A DNA stretch of 64,000 nt, taken from Viola odorata. Lineage: Eukaryota > Streptophyta > Magnoliopsida > Malpighiales > Violaceae. Shown piece by piece: positions 42,740 to 54,992 of the stretch. Within the stretch, counting starts at the first letter, position 1; each line of letters opens with the position of its first letter. The notes under the pieces were generated by a model, which was not told the DNA's origin, did not search any database, and worked only from the letters and a program-made list of their open reading frames with translations. The position numbers and the translations under genes were made by a program. Location: positions 46,660,158-46,724,157 of the forward strand of contig OY829540.1 of assembly GCA_963691705.1 (NCBI GenBank), given 5' to 3'.

Positions 42740-44320
42740 TGATAGTCACTCAAATATACTTAATATTTTCCTGATGCCTAAATGCACAAATAAATATGTA
42801 CAGGGCAAGATAGGGTCGAACCACAGAGATTGAAGGAATAATATTTCAGTTTCAATGTATGACAAAGGACAAATGCAATAGACTATGAACAGGTAACACT
42901 GGGGGGGTTATGTTGATTAATAAAATTAATCAACGCAGATTTGGGAGCTAACAAGACAAATAATTAAAACAATTATCCAGGGCATGAAAGTAAAACAAAG
43001 TCGGGGGTAAGATAATCAAAAGCAATTCGCGGGCAAGAAAACAATAAGAACAGTAAAAGAGATATTAATCTGATAGGAAGAGATCTTAGCAAAAGGTGTC
43101 CTCGTGTTGCATTTTAGGTCAGTTAGTCATGGGCACAAAAATATTCCAAACTCAAGCACAAACCTGCTATAGGGGCCTAGTTTCCACTCAACACCCCCTA
43201 CTTACCTTAGTAGGTAGGAGCTACCCCCTGTTTCCACATATGAGGTAGCCTTGACGTTTCGCCGTCCTCCTATGTACGAATGCGGGGAGGCACTACTCAA
43301 AACACCCATGAAGTGGAGGTAAGACAGATCTAGGGCATGACATCTCAGTGTGTTAAGCTCGCATCACATACCCTAAATGACCGTTTACCCCTAGACGGAA
43401 GACCTCTCGCGATGTCCCCACTAGGTGTCTACTTTAACTCTAGGATTCACGTCAGTTATAACCAAGAGAATGACATTACTCATGCAGAAATATTAATAGT
43501 TGATCAAGCCCTCAACATTTCTAAATGAGCATGGGATTAAAATGATAAACAATCGAATATGACAAGAGAATATATTAAGCACGTTTTAGGCCGCTTAACG
43601 GAACCTTACAACCCTCGAAACACCGGTTACTAAGAAGATGGTATTTAGCTACTCATAATAGAATATGAACAGTAGATAATAATGAGTATGCAATAAAAGG
43701 TAAAGAAATGGATTAGAAGAAACCGATAGATGATTCAATTAATCAAAGGAGAAAAGCTTCCTCCTTTAAGAAACTTGCGGCTGCTCCAAATATCAAGAGA
43801 ATAAGATCCCTAAAAGTTAGGGTAAAAGAAAGAGTGATGTCTTAATGTCTTAGGCCAGCCCCCTTACAAAAACCCTAAAGCTTAGCTTATATAGCCTAAA
43901 CTAGCTAGGAGACAAAATAGCTATGGGAAGAGAGATAGACAATGGGAGTGTGACAGCACACGTTCTTCAGGGGAATATCCTAGGATCTCTGGCGCGCCTG
44001 ACACCTTCTGGAAATGCATGGAATCCCGTGTGGATCTTCCAAGATTCTTCTATTTGCATTTCGATTGAGAATTGGTAGAGGTATCGCGACCGTGAGACAA
44101 CTCACTGGTCTGGTTAGCGTCGAGGGCTCGATGACACTCTGATCCTCTGGGCCTTGAAGCTCGAAACCCCAAGAATTCCTCCAAAAATGCTTCTTTTCAC
44201 TCTTTTTCTCCTTAAGGTGTTGATCTACAATAAAGATGTAAATAAGGGTCAAATAGCATAATCAGGCCCCCGAAAGGGCTGGAAAAGAGGATAGAATCAT
44301 GCCCAAGAAATATGCTATCA
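42740..44320 (-). repeat. 3' LTR of Athila A3
   Basis: On the - strand it begins TGATAGCATATTTC and ends GAGTGACTATCA (1581 bp). The inner part is homologous to the A2 and solo LTRs in inverted orientation (GGGTCGAACCA, CAAATGCAA, AGCTAACAA). The PPT-like GCAGTGTGGGGATGTT lies next to its start (44321-44336). Confidence 0.8.
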
Positions 44321-46107
44321 AACATCCCCACACTGCCCAATGCTCGCCCTCGAGCATTAACAAAATTGAAAAACCACCTCATGTAAAAACATACATCTTC
44401 AACCTCCTAACACAGAGAATAGATAAGTCATTCGACAAACCATACCCAACCAGAATATATCCAGCCCTAGAAAAACACCTGCATCAGACTGAAAGGATAA
44501 CGACCCTATCAACCAGACTTTTCCAGACCAAACCTATTCACCAGCAATCCTCACCTAGATATGTGTTTGCACTCACACTCATAACAAAATATGTGTTTAG
44601 GCTAATCACTCAAGAATGCAAATAACACAGCACAGGCAGAGTTTACATGTCAATCCGAGTACTGTAGTACACATGCGAGGGCAATCTAATGATCAGAGAT
44701 GACTTTGCAAAAAGAAAAAGAAAGAGAAAGAGGGCTAAAGAGAGAATGGGGGTAGGAAGGTGAAGAGAGAAAACAGAAACGAAAAGAAGAAAAAGGAAAA
44801 GCAAGAAAAGAAAAGAAAAGAAAAGAAAAGAAAAGAAAAGAGAACAAATATGGAGGATTCCTTAGCTAGAAGGAAGGTGAGACGGTGAGTAACACCCGCT
44901 GAAGAGGGCTGAAGGCAAGGACTAGACGATGGCTTCGTCGTTCTTCAGTGGGGGACATCTTCGTCTGCTTCGGGGGCTCGAAATGGTTGCCTTTTGGTAT
45001 GCTTGCTCTGCTTTTACTTAATATATATATATATATTTTTTTAGAAGAAAAGAAAAGTAAAAAGCAGGCAAGCATTTACTTTCCTTGTTCCTTTTCGGCT
45101 CGGAACTTGCATTGGCATTTAATTTCTCGAAACTGGAACAGGAGCTGGCAAACTTTAAATACTTCTTAAGCGCTTGATTTCGAGGGCTTGAAATATGACT
45201 TTACTTCCCCATACTTGAGTTTTGGTGTGGTGAGGTGAGGAAGTAGTCTGATGTTGTTGTCGTGGCCCTGATTTCTGAGTTCTACACTTGCTCTTTCGTG
45301 CCCTTGATCTATACTTTTCCTCCCCACACTTATCTTCTTCGGAATCTAGCCCTTGCCTTGTGTGATGAAGAGTGTTACTCACCTGCCAAGGAAGGATCAA
45401 AGAAAAGCTCAAATGGTTAGAACAGAAAGAGGAAGGGAATCGAGGGCCTGAAAAGGAAAGAGGAGAAGATGGAGAAAGAGAGGAAACAGATGAAAATAAA
45501 GATAAAGAAAAGAAAAATAAAAATTGCAAAGTTTCTCGTCATTTTGCTGCTTTCTCCCGTCTAATTGTGCCTATACCCAGGGATATTATGCAAACCTAGC
45601 CAGTGCCTAGTCAAGCATTTCACATAAGAATAAAAGGCATGAAGCTCAAATACTCATAGGTTCAAATTGTGACAACTGGTGTCTAGGGCATGACTGGACA
45701 TAAGGGCTAGCAAGTCTAGATATGCATGATCATGCGTAGATGCAATGAATGACAGATTTCTCCTTATGCACCAGAAGTCAAAAATGTATGCCAAACATGA
45801 GGGTTTTAAAATAGGCAGTGGCAAAAATTCCTAACAAGGACTAAAAATAAAATCCAAAAAGTTTTGAAAAACCCGAAAAATATGCAATCATGCAACAAGC
45901 GGAAATTTAAACATGCAAACATACACACAAAACATAAATAAACCCCTCCCCACACTTAGGCAGCGCATTGTCCTCAATGCGGGAAGGGCACACAAAGGAG
46001 TTCAAGGAATAAGGGGAGTTTAGTACAACCAAAGTAAAAGAAAGCGATAAAATTTGTTTTGAACCCTCCTCGAGGGCATGAAAAATGAAATTGTTCGGAG
46101 GTGGGGG
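44321..46107 (-). other. 3' untranslated region of A3 with microsatellites
   Basis: No gene. It contains a GAAAA microsatellite (about 44797-44845), an AT-dinucleotide run (about 45021-45038) and, near 45945-45990, the Athila-type complement of GCATTGAGGACAATGCGC followed by AAGTGTGGGGAGGGG. Confidence 0.6.
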
Positions 46108-48066
46108 TCACTGGGGTGGAAGATTGTGCCGGGCAACTTCAGCCGTCAAGGCCTGAAGTTCCTTGAGAATCGCCTGTAGAAGACGCGTTTGTGCTAGGTC
46201 ATAGACAAGTACTGGCGTCGGGGGCCTGATTACTGAGGGCGCATCGGGGGCTAGATGAGATGTTTCGGCTTGGGCAGGAGGGACGGACGAAGATCGGGGC
46301 CTCAAAAGATCTGGATATTCGAAATTGCCGCGCGGACTTGGTGTCGAAAACCTTATCACCAGTAGGGGTTAATCCTGTAGAGAAACTCAATACACCATGT
46401 AAGACACATAAATGGCCCATACCATCTAAGGTACGGGCATCTAAAACTTTGAACGTAAGGGGCTCAGAAAGGTTACTGGCATACAGGTCTATATCATGCA
46501 ATTTCACCGCAAATAGAGAGATAAGGGACCCTAAAATGGGGCCTCGAGAGCCATTTAGAACATGAATAATACCCGAGGTGACCCAAAAGCCTAGATTAAC
46601 CCCACGCCTATGTTGCATGCACCACAAAAAGAAAAGTTCCTACAACGACAACTGACCCGAGAATCCAAAATGACCCAAAAAAGTGAGAGCCAAAAATCGG
46701 TGCAGGATACGCAAAGCAGGATCAATAATTTCATGGGCTTTACTAGATTTAGGATTAAATTCAGCATGTGGATCATTAGTAAGCTCATGAAACGCAGCAG
46801 TACCATCAAAGACAGGCGGAATGACAGTTAAAGAATTTTTATACAGGGCACAATCCACTTCAGCAGGGGCAACAAAATTCAGCAGGCAATTAAACTAACC
46901 CAAGGACAACTTGGACCATTTGTTTCCTAATCTAAAATTAATTAAACCAGGGGTAAAAGAGTTAGGTCTGAACTTGCCCTTAGGCCTAAAGCTATCAGAC
47001 GCGACCCAGAAAGAGGTAAACAACTCGAGCGAGAGTTCAATAAAGGTTGGGTGTTCCAAAAAGAACAGAGATTCCCAACCAATATTGGCCACAAACTCTC
47101 GGACCCGAGACTCGATGCCCATCTTGGCCAAGAAGTCCATATCGAGGCGCGCACAGGAGCTAATGCCTTTAGATTTCAATTGGTGCAGTTTATCGAGAGA
47201 AGGTTTATCATAAAAAACTACCCAATCATGCATAATAGAAAGGTCAGAAGTCACCTGGGTGGAGCTCATTCAAGGGGCAGAAGAAGGGACTGGGTCTTGC
47301 TAGTGGGCCCAGCTTGAGAGTCGTCGGGACCTCGAGGCTTCTTGGACGTCGAGGCCTTGACCTTGCTGGAGGAGGGCAACTTTCATTTCCTGTCCACCGG
47401 GGTCTCAGCTTCAGCCGACGTCTCCACTTTGGCTGGAGTTTTTGATTTGCCCTTCTAGGCCCCCGATCTAGCTGCGGCTTCCTTCTCTCTCTTCTCTTCC
47501 TCAGCGGCTTCTTTCTCTACTGCAGCCTTGGCCTGGATATCCTCAACACCTTCCTCATCCTGGTTGCCATCAGCCTCGCCGTTTTCTCCAGTGCCCTCTT
47601 CTAGGGCATCATCAGCTTGCTCAAGCTCTGGTTCCACTAGAAGCTCCTCCTCTTGGTTCGAATCGGGGGCCAGAAAGTCATCTAGGGCAGCTTCCAATGG
47701 GAGCTTCCTAGCGGCCAGCGACACCTTTTTCAGCTGGGTTTTGGCCTTGGGCTTTGCGGTCGAAGATCCAAGAGGGAGCTTGACCACTCGGCCACTTCTT
47801 GTTGTGGTCGAGGTCGGAGGGATGGAGCCAGTAATCTCGATGTTGTCGTCAACTGGAGTGAACTCCTAGGCTTGCGCTTTGGATGGTGGAGAGGGGGCTG
47901 GAGGTTGTGGGAGAGCGACGTCATGGTCGGAGGGTGGAGTGGCCATTCTGAACAAACCAGGGGGTAGAGGAATGGGATCTAGATTTGGAGGGAGCTGGGC
48001 TCTCAGAATCGTCCACTGGGTGTGGTCCTAAGGTAAGTTTGCGGATAGGCTTCTTCATTCTAGGCA
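46108..48066 (-). pseudogene. Env-like / plant-transposon-domain ORF of Athila A3
   Basis: Downstream of integrase in the same orientation, the place of the Athila env-like ORF. It starts MPRMKKPIRKLTLGPHPVDD at 48066. A basic RVVKLPLG stretch and a Glu/Ala-rich coiled segment (EKEAAEEEKREKEAAARSGA, about 47460) follow. Then comes a domain with SCARLDMDFLAKMGIESRVR and FTSFWVASDSFRPKGK, resembling the 'putative plant transposon protein' domain, and a C-terminal ILKELQALTAEVARHNLPPQ. At least five frame breaks. The role in Athila is unproven. Confidence 0.6.
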
Positions 48067-48625
48067 TGGCTGATGGTGATGGGAGAGGTAGGAGATGGGG
48101 GTTGGGTGTTTGGTGGGAGAGAGAGAAAGGTGATAGTGATTTGCTTTGGTTGTGAGGAGAGTGAGGACAAAGAGGGATCGTGGGAAAGAGAAAAGGAGCT
48201 GATGTCTGAAATAAATGACGCAGCTTTATCATTGATTAGGGTTACTTTTCTGTCCCTTGCTAACCACGTGGCACCTTGGGCTTGGAGGAACAACGGGCCC
48301 GTGCTTATCCCAACCACCTAAAAAGGAGAATAGCTTTTAAATTTTGAAGAGGAGGCAATTCGAGAGGATAAAGTCAAAAAGAGTGAATAAAGGGATTAGT
48401 AAAAATAAGGGAATAAAATCTCCTAGGAAAGGGAAAGGTCAGAGATGAAAAACGATAAATAGGGGATAAAAATCACGGGAATAAAATCATGGGAAAACAA
48501 AAATAAAATCTAAAAATTCTAAAAGATACGGAAAAGATAAGGGAGAGAGAAAGAGGTGGAACGACATATCAGATGCCTCCAATGTGGCCTGTTTACTCGT
48601 CGGGGCCTCGACGTGTTCTTTTAAT
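48067..48625 (-). other. Spacer between integrase and env-like ORF of A3
   Basis: No gene seen. AT-rich between about 48330 and 48560. Confidence 0.4.
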
Positions 48626-49755
48626 CTAGGTCTGGACAGGTGGAGGATCCACCATCATTTCTTCAATGGTCGAGGGCCTGAATCCTTCATAGAAGGGCTT
48701 CAACCTATAGTCGTTCACTTTGAAAATTGTTCCTGTATCTGGGTTCTGAATCTCTATTGCACCATGGTCGAAAACCGTCGTGACCACGAAAGGGCCAGAC
48801 CATTTAGACTTGAGGTTTCCTGCAAACAACTGCAGGCGTGAGTTATACAATAATACTTTCTGTCCAATGGAAAAAGTTTTAGGACAAAGGTGCCTGTCAT
48901 GATAAGCTTTGGTCTTGCCCTTGTAGAGCAAGGTATTCTCATAAGCGTCGTCCCGTAACTCCTCCAATTCCTGGATTTGTAAGCGTCTGTTCTGGCCAAC
49001 CTGCCCTAGATCCGTGTTCACTTTCCTGATGGCCTAAAAAGCCTTGTGCTCTATCTCAACTGGGAGATGGCACGGCTTGCCATATACGAGTCTGTAGGGC
49101 GTCATACAAATCGGGGTCTTGAAAGCTGTCCGATATGCACAGAAGGCGTCATCCAACTTCAGACTCCAATCCTTTCGGGACTGGTTGGCCGTTTTTTACA
49201 AGATAGACTTGATCTCACAATTAGAGACTTCAGCATGGCTATTTGTCTGAGGATGATAGGTTGTAGATGTTCTATGATGGACTCCATACTTGGTCAGAAG
49301 CGAGGTCACAACTCGGTTGCAGAAATGGGTACCCCGATCACTTATGAGGGCTCGAGGTGTACCAAACCTATTGAAGATATTGGTGCGTAGAAAGTTCACT
49401 ACCACCTTGGAGTCATCTGTTCGAGTTGCCTTGGACTCGACCCACTTTGAAACATAATCAATGGCGAGAAAGATGTAGATATTGCCAAAGGAATTGGGAA
49501 ACGGTCCCATGAAATCTATACCCCAGATATCAAAAATCTCACATGGAATGATACTTGTCAAGGGCATGTTTCCAGTGGCTTGGCATCGAGGGCACGATGC
49601 GCAATACATGTAGCTATCCTTGAAAATAGTGGGCAGTTTTCTTGGTCGCGAAGTGTCCTCCTTCAGAATGGCAAAATTTTAGGATTGAGGGCACCTCGTC
49701 CATGGTTACACAACGGCGAATTATCTGGTCCAAACAGTGCTTCCACAAATATGGG
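48626..49755 (-). pseudogene. Integrase of Athila A3
   Basis: From the T4 junction it reads PYLWK and [20 protein letters not shown] (zinc-binding H), [40 protein letters not shown] (first Asp), [15 protein letters not shown] (second Asp) and [20 protein letters not shown] (where Glu usually follows NGQ.E; here S-H-A-E). The C-terminal module is [20 protein letters not shown] and [21 protein letters not shown] stop near 49196 and a frameshift between modules inactivate it. Confidence 0.85.
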
Positions 49756-50269
49756 TGTTAAGATTAGGACTTCTGAGAAAGCAGTGTAGAGATTATGGTC
49801 GTCCGGAGTCACTGTAGAGGCGGTCCATCATACCTGCAAAGCGCCGGAGGGGGGGCCCAGGCGTAGACACTCCGATGCTTAAGTTAGTATGGCTGTGTAA
49901 TTTGGCAGAGATTCAGGTAGCAATTTTGGCCTTACCTTTGATCTAAAAAGGGGGTGGTATTTATAGGCAAAAGGAGAGGGTGTTACCCATGGGGGTAGGC
50001 GTTAGCTAGGAAAGATAACGCCCGAGATGACGTCAGCAGGCTTCAGCTGGATGAGATATCGCCAATGAGGTATCGCCAATGAGACGTTGCCAAGGCTGTC
50101 TGGGATGGGAGGATGCCATGTGCGGAAACGGATGTCGACCATCCCAGGATTCCTCGGTCAGCGTGGGGCGGTAGCTGGGTGACTGTCGCCAGTCAAGGTC
50201 TACAGTGGTCCGGCCTTGACTTGGGGTGAAAAGAAGAATGTACCCTCGGTGTTTTATCAATTGTTATCA
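49756..50269 (-). repeat. 3' LTR of T4
   Basis: On the - strand it begins TGATAACAATTG (50269) and ends near CTTAACA (49756). TATA box at 49958-49965. The hairpin arm is damaged (GCGCCGGAG.../CCCAGGCG). It carries TGACGTCA near 50031. It is followed by the conserved AAGCTCAACTGAAAATGAGC word. Confidence 0.78.
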
Positions 50270-50861
50270 TAAGCTCAACTGAAAATGAGCCCGAGTGTTT
50301 ACCAAGGGCTTCATTCTTGGCATCTAGATGAGTGTTATTTCCTTCACTTTGCGGCAGGTTCGTGAGGATCTTCGAGTTTCTCTGATTCTTTTGACATTCA
50401 GACCATGTATTTTCATTCCCGGTATCTGTCAAAACTCTACATCTTTGTACCAGATATACGATAGCGAAGTAGGTAACGCGAACCGAACGCTTGCGAGAAC
50501 TATTGGCCACAGAGAGGATGTCAACCAAGTCGACAGTGAGGAGGTTGTAACGACAATGCTGGTCATAAACCAGAACTGATAACGCCAGCGATATACCCAA
50601 ATTGATAACACTGGTATTTCCCACGACATGTTTCATATGATCGATATCGGCATGGCAGGACGTTACGATGTTACCTCCTCGTAGCTCAGAATATCGTTCG
50701 GAAGGCGATATTTTATCATTTTTCCTGCACATTCTTAAATGTGGCTTTGTCACGTTAGTAAAAATATTATGCAATGATAAACATTAGTTACCCTTAAAGG
50801 CTTTCACCCGCACATATCGGGGTGTCGTTGATGTCATGTTTTCTGTCCAAGCTCGTTGGAT
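50270..50861. other. Tat spacer between 3' LTR and minisatellite
   Basis: No convincing gene. The first 45 bp carry the conserved CAACTGAAAATGAGCCCGAG / GTGTTTACCAAGGGCT word shared with T1 and T3. Confidence 0.4.
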
Positions 50862-51085
50862 CCAGCCTTACTGTAAGCCGCCCGCAATATTGACGCGGTT
50901 TTACGCCACAAGCTACCTACAATTTGTGTGGTTTTACATCATAGCTACCCGTAATATTGACGCAGTTTTACGCTGCTCGGAGCTACCGGCAGTATTGACG
51001 CGATTTTACACTATAGGCCACCTACAAATTGTGCGGTCTTACGCCGTAGCCACCCGCAATATTGACGCGGTTTACGTTCTCCTGG
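50862..51085 (+). repeat. Minisatellite of 33-38 bp units upstream of gene c (T4)
   Basis: About six units alternate between CGCAATATTGACGCGGTTTT-type and TACAATTTGTGTGGTTTTAC-type starts, most ending in AGCTACC/AGCCACC. A higher-order period of about 70 bp is visible. No similar array lies in the equivalent T1 or T3 spacers. Confidence 0.7.
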
Positions 51086-51225
51086 ATTTTAGTCCGTACT
51101 CCGCTTGAGTATCTCGGGTGTTCACCAAGGGTTCCGCTTTAGCCTATCTCCCTGGCTGCTTCGGGATAACGGGTCAGCCCAATTTTCGAGGGACACGCCT
51201 TGGTGAGCAGCTACTACTTCGGATC

Positions 51226-51232
51226 TATAAAT
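51226..51232 (+). promoter_or_regulatory. TATA box of antisense gene c (T4)
   Basis: TATAAAT, 68 bp upstream of the gene c ATG. Confidence 0.5.
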
Positions 51233-51293
51233 GCGATCCTTTTTTCGGTGCAGATTTTTCACATTCTCTCTGCATCTCATTTATCATTTCTTC

Positions 51294-51683
51294 ATGGACG
51301 ATCTTACTAGAAACTTTCTGACTTCCAAAGCCATAACCCTCAAAAATCTCACTGAGGGTGATGTCAGCTTCTTAGAGAACATGTTGACGAAGACTGGTGA
51401 AGACGTGCTGGAGCTTCGGGGAATGATGACCCCTATTCAGTCCAGGATTGGGGCTGCTTCCATGGAGGACTTCAATCCCATAGGGAATGCCTCCAAGTTG
51501 GCCGCTGCTATCTGCCACATCGAGGTAGCCATCGCCATGTTGCAGCAGAGGAAGGATCTGCTGAACTACTGCCTGAAGAGCATGAGAGGCACCTCTTCTG
51601 AGCTGACCTCTGTGGTGGAGGCCTTAAGGGATATCCCCACTCTGCTAGTAGATGATGACAATGACGCAGGGTCTCGGGCTTGA
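51294..51683 (+). CDS. Antisense gene c of T4: intact 129-aa protein of unknown family
   Basis: The frame is intact from MDDLTRNFLTSKAITLKNLT to DDDNDAGSRA. The ATG at 51294 is preferred over the in-frame one at 51231 because the family aligns from here and a TATA box lies 68 bp upstream. It shares TEGD(I/V)xFLExM, TPIxSR, EDFNP, MLQQRKDLL, YCLK(G/S)MR and SSELTSV with T1, with two or three extra residues. No membrane segment or known motif. Two intact copies out of three suggest recent selection or recent activity. Function unknown. Confidence 0.72.
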   Translation: MDDLTRNFLTSKAITLKNLTEGDVSFLENMLTKTGEDVLELRGMMTPIQSRIGAASMEDFNPIGNASKLAAAICHIEVAIAMLQQRKDLLNYCLKSMRGTSSELTSVVEALRDIPTLLVDDDNDAGSRA

Positions 51684-52218
51684 GTGCTTGCCAGTGTGCC
51701 TCCTTTTTTGTTTTTCCTTTGTATGTATCGCGTATGCGGATGTATATTTAGGCCGTTAGGCCGTATATAAATGAAGACTTCTTTTGGTTATCGGGCTTGC
51801 GATTTCTTTCCCTTTCTAGTGTGTTAGCCCCTGCTTCAGTTGAGGGTTGTGTCAGCCCAACTGAAAATGAGTTTGCCATTGGTTAGACTTCTGTAGCATT
51901 TATTCTTCTTTGTCTGCCAGGTGGAGTCGGTTGTTCTGGCGAACCATTTTGCATTAATCTCGCGCCGCCTCTTCATTATTAACTGATTGAGCGGTTGTTC
52001 GGCATTTCTTGATTATCGAGAAATCCCAAGAGGCGTGATCGAAGGACTTGATTCTGCTGTTATGGTTGATCTTCTCGAGATGCATTGAATTATCCTCCAA
52101 TCACGTGCGGAAAATTCTGAAGAGCCTCACCACTTTAACTATTTATGGGGAGTTCTTCTTCTTTTTCATGTTCCTCTTCTTCTTTATACTCTTCTGTTAT
52201 TACTAACTTCCATTTCTC

Positions 52219-52643
52219 ATGGTTGATTCATATGATCAGGTCTTTGATGAGCGAGAATCTCGTCCGACCCCCCGATTACGCCGGATTCTGACAATCCTCC
52301 TTCGTCGTCGTGTCTGAAGAGGCGATTGCCTCACCACAAAGGTCGGAAAAGGTCGAATAAGAGAGTAAATTCAAAGACCACTGACTGGTTTTCTTCCTTT
52401 TCTGCCACTCCTGCTTGTAAGGGCAAGGAATTGTTTCCTCCTACTGACTGTTTCGAAGAGGAGATTCCTCCAAGCGATACCATCGTAAAGGCGACATCTT
52501 CCGCCGTGAAGGGGGAATCCAACCCGTTAGTGCCGAGTCTGGAGCGAAAGGTTGACAAATCTCTTCCTTTCGCTGATGAGGAGCTTCCGTCCTCGGATGG
52601 AGGATACTGCTACTGGTCCTCTTACTGGCCTGACGATGATTGA
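52219..52643 (+). pseudogene. Antisense gene b of T4, one frameshift
   Basis: The ATG at 52219 starts MVDSYDQVFDERESRPTP. A one-base slip in the C-run near 52270 moves the frame to PPITPDSDNPPSSS, then a basic tract (HHKGRKRSNKR) and an open frame to YCYWSSYWPDDD and TGA. The N- and C-terminal signatures match b of T1 and T3. The Ogre-like LTR begins 13 bp after the stop. Confidence 0.62.
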
Positions 52644-52655
52644 TTTCGTCCCTGG

Positions 52656-54849
52656 TGTTGCTACCCGATTTTTGACTTTAAATTTTTCATCGTCAAATAT
52701 TTTCTCATTTCAAGCATCAATTTTCTAAAATCATACTTTTGTTTATTTTTGTCTAACTAGTGTTTATTCTTACGTTCTGTGCCATTTAAATATTATTTCA
52801 TAGTTTTTTTTACATTTTTATCACTTTTCCCGTTCGAACCCGTATTGGTTCTCAAGTCAAATTCTCGAAATTAAGGGTTGAACAACTTTAGTCATTAGCT
52901 ACTTATTTTAACTCGCGTCATCTCTTTGTGTTTTGTACAATTTTTATTTTAGCATTTTTTACGCTTGAACTTTTATTACTTACAAGCGAATTTTTATCGA
53001 ACTACTCGGCAAACTTTTCGTTGCTCGTTGTATGCTAATTATCTTATTTTATTTTATTCTACGTCCTAGCATTTTCTGTTCAAGGCTTTAGAAAATTTTC
53101 TTGTACCATAGATACGAGCTAAAAATTTCGCTCGTATGCATTAATGCAAGTTAATGCATTTCTGCAAATTTGAAAAGACAGCATCCTTATCAGGTTTGGT
53201 TCCACGGCTCTCTCGATTCTTCCTTCAACCGACTTACTGTTCTCAAAGCCACCCCATCTCCTCCACCGCCTCAACCAGCTATAAATAGCTGTTCATGGTG
53301 CTCGTCCAAGGGGAGGAGAAAAGAAAGAGCGAAGCCAATTCCATCACCACTGCCCTCCATCCTCCACCGAGTTGTTGTGCTGTCACGCTGCCTACCACTG
53401 CTATGCCTCGCCGCCGCACTACCATAGCCTCGCCGGACCGCTACGTCACCTCGTCTGCCGCTGCCGCGCTGCTGTGCTGCTGCTAGCTTCGCTATCGCCG
53501 AGCCGCTTCCTTGTTCGCCGCTGCTGGCCCGTCGCTGAGTTGCTACTCTACCGTGCGCCGCCATTGCCACTGTCACTGCCACTGTGTTTGACGTGCTGGT
53601 CTGCCGAGGGACCTGCTGCCACCGAGCTGCTGTGCCACTACCACCGTCTGTTGCTGTCACCATGGGAGCTGCAGCGGGCTGTTGTTGGCTCGGCCGAAGA
53701 AGGGGACAAGCCGCTGCTGTCATTGCGTTGCCGGACTGCCATGGCATCTCTTGTTTGCTTGTTGGCTGGATGAGGGGGACGGTGAACAGTGTTGGGGAAT
53801 TAAGAAAAGTGGGCTTGGCTTGTGGGAAGAGAAAATGGGTTGCGCCTTGTGCAAGCCCATGAGGAAAAGAAAGTGAGCTGCTGGGCAGCCCACACGGGAG
53901 AAGAGAAGGGCTGGCTGGCTTTGGGCTGGTATATTGGGCCCTGCTAGTGGGCCCAGCTTTGTGGCCCAGCTGGTGGGGCCCACTTTCGGCCAAGTGGGCG
54001 AAACTTTGATTTTTTTCTGGCTCGTCGCATTTTCGTATGCTTTTGTTACTTATTTATTTTTTCCCCCATGTACTGTTTATTTATTTTCACTCTCATACTA
54101 TTATTATCTGTATGTTTGCATGCTTGTATTGTTTATTTATTTTCGCACTTGCACTATTTATTTTCCGCGCACTTTTACTATTTATTTATTTCCGCACTCG
54201 CCTGATTTATTTTTGTGTGTTTGTCTGTCTGTTTATTTTCGCACGTTTTGCGTGCTTAGATAATTATTCCGTTAATTACTAAAATTAATCATTTCACTCG
54301 CAACGAGTCATTAAATATTTATCTATTTTTTATTATAATCTCGACTTTGTAGGGCAAATCCCTCGATGCCCTTTTACACAAGTACGCTTCATAACTTCGT
54401 TTAAAAGGGTATATCCACCCAATACCCTCCACAAGTAAACGTTTCTGGCCCTTTTATTTATTTCCCATTTTTTTCGCATATGCACTCGTACATATGAATT
54501 ATTTAGGAATGTTAGATTTAAATTTATCCATTGGGTATGATCACATAATTTAGGACTTTTTTTTACAAACATGATTTGAACACCTCTTTCTCCGGTAACC
54601 TTTTTAGGATGAGACTTGGGTGCCTAACACCTTCTCGAGTCCATAAATCGACCCCGGACTACAGTTCTCGGGTTCAGACCCATTTTGCCTTAGTTTTTAT
54701 TTTTAATGCGTGACAAATAGGTTCCCTAAACCTAGAAACAAATTAGGGTGGCGACTTCATTGCATTATGTGAGATGAGTCTGATTTCGTCTCACATCTTG
54801 TCCCAAACCCGCGTCGCATTAGGATAAATTCCGAAAAAGTGGTGCAATA
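52656..54849 (+). repeat. 5' LTR of the Ogre-like element
   Basis: Begins TGTTGCTACCCG and ends GTGCAATA (imperfect inverted TGTTGC/GCAATA). TATA box TATAAATAG at 53280. A GC- and CTG/CCG-rich stretch (about 53290-53760) follows and gives long but non-coding open frames on both strands. Confidence 0.68.
53280..53287 (+). promoter_or_regulatory. TATA box of the Ogre-like LTR
   Basis: TATAAATA in the middle of the LTR. Transcription would start just downstream. Confidence 0.5.
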
Positions 54850-54852
54850 GTT

Positions 54853-54870
54853 TGGCGACTTCACTAGGGA
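54853..54870 (+). promoter_or_regulatory. Primer-binding site of the Ogre-like element
   Basis: TGGCGACTTCACTAGGGA matches the Ogre-type tRNA-Arg site (TGGCGACTCCRCTGGGGA) with two or three changes. Confidence 0.65.
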
Positions 54871-54992
54871 CTCTAGGGTCGGAGCCGGAATTATTTTTGA
54901 GGTGTTTTCTATTTACTTGATAAATTATCATTTGATTTTATACATAATTTAATTATTTTTATTTCCTAAATGATTGTATTCTTGTATGAAAG

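Larger units (their letters stand above)
42740..49755 (-). mobile_element. Athila-lineage element A3, 3' half
   Basis: A - strand element comprising 3' LTR (42740-44320), PPT, AT-rich 3' spacer, env-like ORF (46108-48066) and integrase (48626-49755). Its RT, gag and 5' LTR lie beyond 49755, where T4 interrupts the integrase, and are not in the window. It lies tail-in against A2 pol at 42739. Confidence 0.82.

Noticed and set aside
48073..48321. + strand frame over the start of the A3 env-like ORF
   Set aside because: It is the complement of the env-like leader, with no domain and Gly/Glu-rich composition.
53271..53993. Long reading frames on both strands in the Ogre-like LTR (up to 240 codons)
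   Set aside because: They overlap a GC-rich CTG/CCG stretch downstream of the LTR TATA box, have low-complexity Ala/Pro/Ser composition, and are open in several frames at once.
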